A stretch of 8,457 bases of DNA. It comes from CALISC01 sp963545195 (GTDB taxonomy: Bacteria; Bacillota_I; Bacilli_A; Acholeplasmatales; Acholeplasmataceae). A model generated the notes under the pieces. That model worked only from the letters and a program-made list of their open reading frames with translations, was not told where the DNA came from and did not search any database. The stretch spans positions 1 through 8,457 of the forward strand of contig CAUUIA010000030.1 of assembly GCA_963545195.1 (NCBI GenBank). Reading direction: 5' to 3'. Of the stretch, positions 7,076 to 8,457 are shown one piece after another. A program made the translations under genes and the position numbers. How positions within the stretch are numbered: the first letter of the stretch is position 1; each line of letters opens with the position of its first letter.

Positions 7076-7483
7076 TTAAAGAATAATTGTTTCTTTGTTT
7101 TCAATATCTTTTGGTTGAATTTTCAATTTTGTAATTTCGTCTCTTAGGAAGTTGGCTTTTAAATATAGTCCAACGATTCCAACAATTGTAACAAAGAAAC
7201 CAACAATCAACAAAATATCGTGAACTTTTTCAATGTCAAACTCGTTAACTAGCGAAATGATGTAAAAAACTAAATAGGTAATTCCAATAGCAGTTATTCC
7301 TGAGAAAAAGATAATCATTGTAAACACGTATAGTCCGATTAAACTTGTTAATAAAAAAGGTAATACCAGTATAACAAAAACTGGTATAAAAATTAATGAA
7401 CACAGTAACACTATAGATAAAATAAATGCTGTTTTTGTTTGTTTTAAACTTCGTTCAAGTTTTTGTAGTTTAATTTCTTGCAT
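7076..7483 (-). CDS. Small multi-spanning membrane protein, function unknown
   Basis: 135 aa; I do not recognise the family. A basic amphipathic N-terminus (1-18, MQEIKLQKLERSLKQTK) is followed by three to four hydrophobic spans: roughly 19-45 (possibly a double pass broken at FIPVF/LPF), 47-60, 62-79 and 89-108. A charged cytoplasm-like tail closes the protein (FLRDEITKLKIQPKDIENKE). There is no cleavable signal peptide. The minus-strand start ATG is preceded by GAGAGGTG at about 4 nt and by a perfect TATAAT, so the gene looks real and separately transcribed. The last codons and stop fall in the 91-bp duplication, and the functional 3' end is the right-hand copy. Its long hydrophobic stretches and absence of a competing ORF argue against a spurious call. 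Confidence 0.75.
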   Translation of the reverse strand: MQEIKLQKLERSLKQTKTAFILSIVLLCSLIFIPVFVILVLPFLLTSLIGLYVFTMIIFFSGITAIGITYLVFYIISLVNEFDIEKVHDILLIVGFFVTIVGIVGLYLKANFLRDEITKLKIQPKDIENKETIIL

Positions 7484-7506
7484 TAAGCACCTCTCAATAC
7501 ATTAAA

Positions 7507-7536
7507 ATTATAGCCCATAAACAAGATAAATGAAAA
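7507..7536 (-). promoter_or_regulatory. Promoter for the membrane-protein gene
   Basis: On the minus strand a perfect TATAAT (7507-7512) is preceded at 18 bp by TTTTCA (7531-7536), 4 of 6 to consensus. Transcription would begin near 7500, giving a leader of under 20 nt that contains the GAGAGGTG ribosome-binding site. Confidence 0.55.
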
Positions 7537-7613
7537 TTGTTGGCCAATAGTTGGAAAATCTAAAATGATTTTCAAAACAAATTTCAAAAACGACCGCTCC
7601 CAACTGGCAACAA
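7537..7613. repeat. Nested inverted repeats in the intergenic region
   Basis: The outer left arm (7537-7554, TTGTTGGCCAATAGTTGG) pairs imperfectly with CCAACTGGCAACAA (7600-7613). Inside lies a perfect 7-bp hairpin GAAAATC/GATTTTC (7554-7560 with 7567-7573, loop TAAAAT). The right arm can alternatively pair with TGCCAAGT just downstream (7627-7634). No ORF and no T-run is present. Role unknown: an operator between two divergent promoters, a small RNA, or chance in AT-rich DNA. Confidence 0.4.
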
Positions 7614-7650
7614 GAATACAGCCATGTGCCAAGTTTTATTGATATATTAG

Positions 7651-7679
7651 TTGAAATATTCAGAAAAATTTTATACAAT
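7651..7679 (+). promoter_or_regulatory. rplS promoter
   Basis: TTGAAA at 7651-7656 and TACAAT at 7674-7679 are separated by exactly 17 bp, each 5 of 6 or 4 of 6 to sigma-70-type consensus. Start of transcription is expected near 7686, leaving an ~80-nt untranslated leader before rplS, long for this compact genome. Confidence 0.7.
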
Positions 7680-7685
7680 TAAAAA

Positions 7686-7767
7686 GATGTGGTCCGCTGC
7701 AACTCAAAAATTTATCTAAATTAGCATGAACACATTCTTTAAAAAAATCTTACAAGGAGGACCCGAT
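7686..7767 (+). promoter_or_regulatory. Candidate L19 leader (5' UTR of rplS)
   Basis: About 80 nt between the predicted transcription start and the rplS ATG with no real ORF. GGTCC (7691-7695) can pair with GGACC (7759-7763), which includes the last two G of the Shine-Dalgarno. Within this, CTGC (7697-7700) can pair with GCATG (7724-7728, one bulge) and AATT/AATT elements sit inside. Bacillota rplS genes are known to carry an autoregulatory L19 leader; the match here is by position and possible fold only. Confidence 0.4.
7754..7760 (+). promoter_or_regulatory. Strong rplS Shine-Dalgarno, fixes the start
   Basis: AAGGAGG, fully complementary to the 16S rRNA tail, 7 nt before the ATG at 7768. 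An in-frame upstream ATG at 7726 would translate straight through this site and has no ribosome-binding site of its own, so 7768 is the start. Confidence 0.92.
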
Positions 7768-8127
7768 ATGAGTTTAAAAGGTCAACAATTACTTGCTGAG
7801 TTAACAAAATCTTACTTAAAGCAAGATGTTCCTAGTTTCGGACCTGGTGATAACGTTAAAGTACACGTTACCATTAAGGAAGAAAAACGTACCAGAACCC
7901 AGTTGTTTGAAGGTTTGGTAATTAAGAGACAAGGTAGAGGAGTTTCTGAAACTTTTACTGTTAGAAAAATTTCTTACGGTGTTGCTGTTGAAAGAACTTT
8001 CCCAATCCACTCACCGCTAATTGCCAAAATTGAAGTTACTAGACACGGAAAAGTACGCCGTGCTAAACTTAACTACATCCGTAATCTTTCAACTAAGGCT
8101 GCACGTATTAAAGAAGTTAGAAAATAG
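7768..8127 (+). CDS. rplS: 50S ribosomal protein L19
   Basis: 119 aa, normal length for bL19, a component of the large subunit near the subunit interface. The conserved blocks are all present and in order: PSFGPGDNVKVHV (22-34), QLFEGLVIKRQGRG (45-58), SETFTVRKISYGVAVERTFP (60-79), IAKIEVTRHGKVRRAKLNYIR (85-105) and the basic tail KAARIKEVRK. The start is set by the strong Shine-Dalgarno; an upstream in-frame ATG at 7726 would add 14 non-homologous residues. It has its own promoter and a long leader, and its neighbours are not the frequent rpsP-rimM-trmD genes, so it is transcribed alone here. It converges with pepC on a shared terminator. Confidence 0.97.
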   Translation: MSLKGQQLLAELTKSYLKQDVPSFGPGDNVKVHVTIKEEKRTRTQLFEGLVIKRQGRGVSETFTVRKISYGVAVERTFPIHSPLIAKIEVTRHGKVRRAKLNYIRNLSTKAARIKEVRK

Positions 8128-8149
8128 TTTTTTAACTTAAAAAAACATT

Positions 8150-8178
8150 TTAAAAGCCCCACATTGTGGGGCTTTTAA
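8150..8178. terminator. Bidirectional terminator between rplS and pepC
   Basis: A perfect 13-bp stem TTAAAAGCCCCAC/GTGGGGCTTTTAA (8150-8162 with 8166-8178) with a three-base ATT loop. T-rich DNA lies on the plus-strand exit side and, from the minus strand, a T-run follows (A-run 8139-8145). It lies 22 bp after the rplS stop and 13 bp after the pepC stop, so it serves both. Confidence 0.93.
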
Positions 8179-8191
8179 TTTGCTAATTGTT

Positions 8192-8457
8192 TTAGTTTAA
8201 TTCAAAGTATTGTTTTAGGATTGGTTTCTTTAAAAGCGCTTGTCTTTCTTCGTCGGTTAAGTATTTTTTGTCAACAATAACTTCACCAACATATTTTTTA
8301 AACCAACTTACAGACATCGGATAAATTCCTGAAAACCCAGGTTCAGTGCCCCATGAGTTTTCTACTTTAAACTTAGTAACTTGTTTTTTAACTTCAGAAA
8401 AACCAGTGAAAACCATAGCGTGGGTAAGTCTTAGTTCTTGCATTTCAATTCTGTCTT
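8192..8457 (-). CDS. pepC: Aminopeptidase C (bleomycin hydrolase family, peptidase C1B), C-terminal part
   Basis: Only the last ~87 residues are in the window; the frame stays open to the right edge (…DRIEMQELRLTHAMVFTGF), so the apparent ATG at 8441-8443 is internal. LTHAMVFTGF contains the catalytic histidine and KVENSWG the catalytic asparagine of papain-like C1B peptidases. The nucleophilic cysteine would lie outside. The ending WFKKYVGEVIVDKKYL matches the WF--Y--EVVVDKKYL tail typical of PepC. The family is a cytoplasmic, usually hexameric cysteine aminopeptidase of about 440 aa that trims peptides from the N-terminus. It is convergent with rplS and shares the terminator at 8150-8178. 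Confidence 0.93.
   Translation of the reverse strand, partial: DRIEMQELRLTHAMVFTGFSEVKKQVTKFKVENSWGTEPGFSGIYPMSVSWFKKYVGEVIVDKKYLTDEERQALLKKPILKQYFELN

Larger units (their letters stand above)
6996..7086. repeat. 91-bp direct repeat, right copy (target-site duplication of the IS)
   Basis: Perfect copy of 4920-5010. It supplies the functional 3' end of the minus-strand membrane gene (stop at 7076-7078) and that gene's terminator. It also carries a dead copy of the folC 3' end. Confidence 0.93.

Noticed and set aside
4920..7086. Composite transposon or cargo-carrying element
   Set aside because: The 91-bp repeats carry host gene ends and no transposase, and between the inverted repeats there is only one transposase gene; nothing behaves as cargo.
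7726..7767. Upstream in-frame ATG that would extend L19 by 14 residues
   Set aside because: It has no ribosome-binding site, its translation reads through the AAGGAGG Shine-Dalgarno, and L19 homology begins at 7768.
1..8457. CRISPR arrays, tRNA/rRNA genes, toxin-antitoxin or defence modules
   Set aside because: No regularly spaced repeats, no tRNA-like cloverleaf or rRNA motifs, and no recognisable defence or toxin proteins seen on either strand.

Overview
The window is AT-rich, gene-dense and reads with the standard bacterial code. The first gene ends in TGA inside an ATGA overlap with the next gene, and tryptophan is written TGG throughout. Gene content (EngB/YsxC, a DegV-family protein, ValRS followed by FolC, L19, aminopeptidase C, an IS1634-type element) points to a low-GC Bacillota or Mollicutes-like bacterium that has not reassigned UGA. 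An Acholeplasma-type or Erysipelotrichia-type lineage would fit, but no genus can be named from sequence alone.

Layout: 1-4970 is a tightly packed plus-strand run of engB (5' truncated), degV, valS and folC. Neighbours overlap or are at most 18 bp apart, so it is probably one transcript. It covers ribosome-assembly GTPase, fatty-acid-binding protein, valyl-tRNA charging and folate polyglutamylation. The run ends at a hairpin that contains the folC stop codon. From 5011 to 6995 lies a complete 1985-bp insertion sequence with imperfect 18-bp terminal inverted repeats, its own promoter, one intact 569-aa DDE transposase and a hairpin terminator just inside each end. It is bracketed by a perfect 91-bp direct repeat (4920-5010 and 6996-7086). 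This is a very long target-site duplication, the hallmark of the IS1634/IS1549 group. The duplicated block contains the last 16 codons of folC, the shared folC terminator and the last codons of the convergent gene on the other side. As a result neither neighbour was broken and each kept a terminator.

To the right, 7076-7483 on the minus strand encodes a small multi-spanning membrane protein of unknown role. A 284-bp intergenic region follows, with a promoter for that gene, an inverted-repeat cluster, and a strong promoter and leader for rplS (L19). rplS starts at 7768, set by a perfect Shine-Dalgarno. rplS and the 3' part of pepC (minus strand, running off the right edge) converge on a 13-bp-stem bidirectional terminator.

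The most notable signal is the insertion architecture: a recent, apparently harmless IS insertion whose long duplication copied a bidirectional terminator and both gene ends. Secondary leads are a possible L19 autoregulatory leader that could mask the rplS Shine-Dalgarno, and a structured intergenic segment of unknown role. I did not find a new defence system or other multi-gene novelty.
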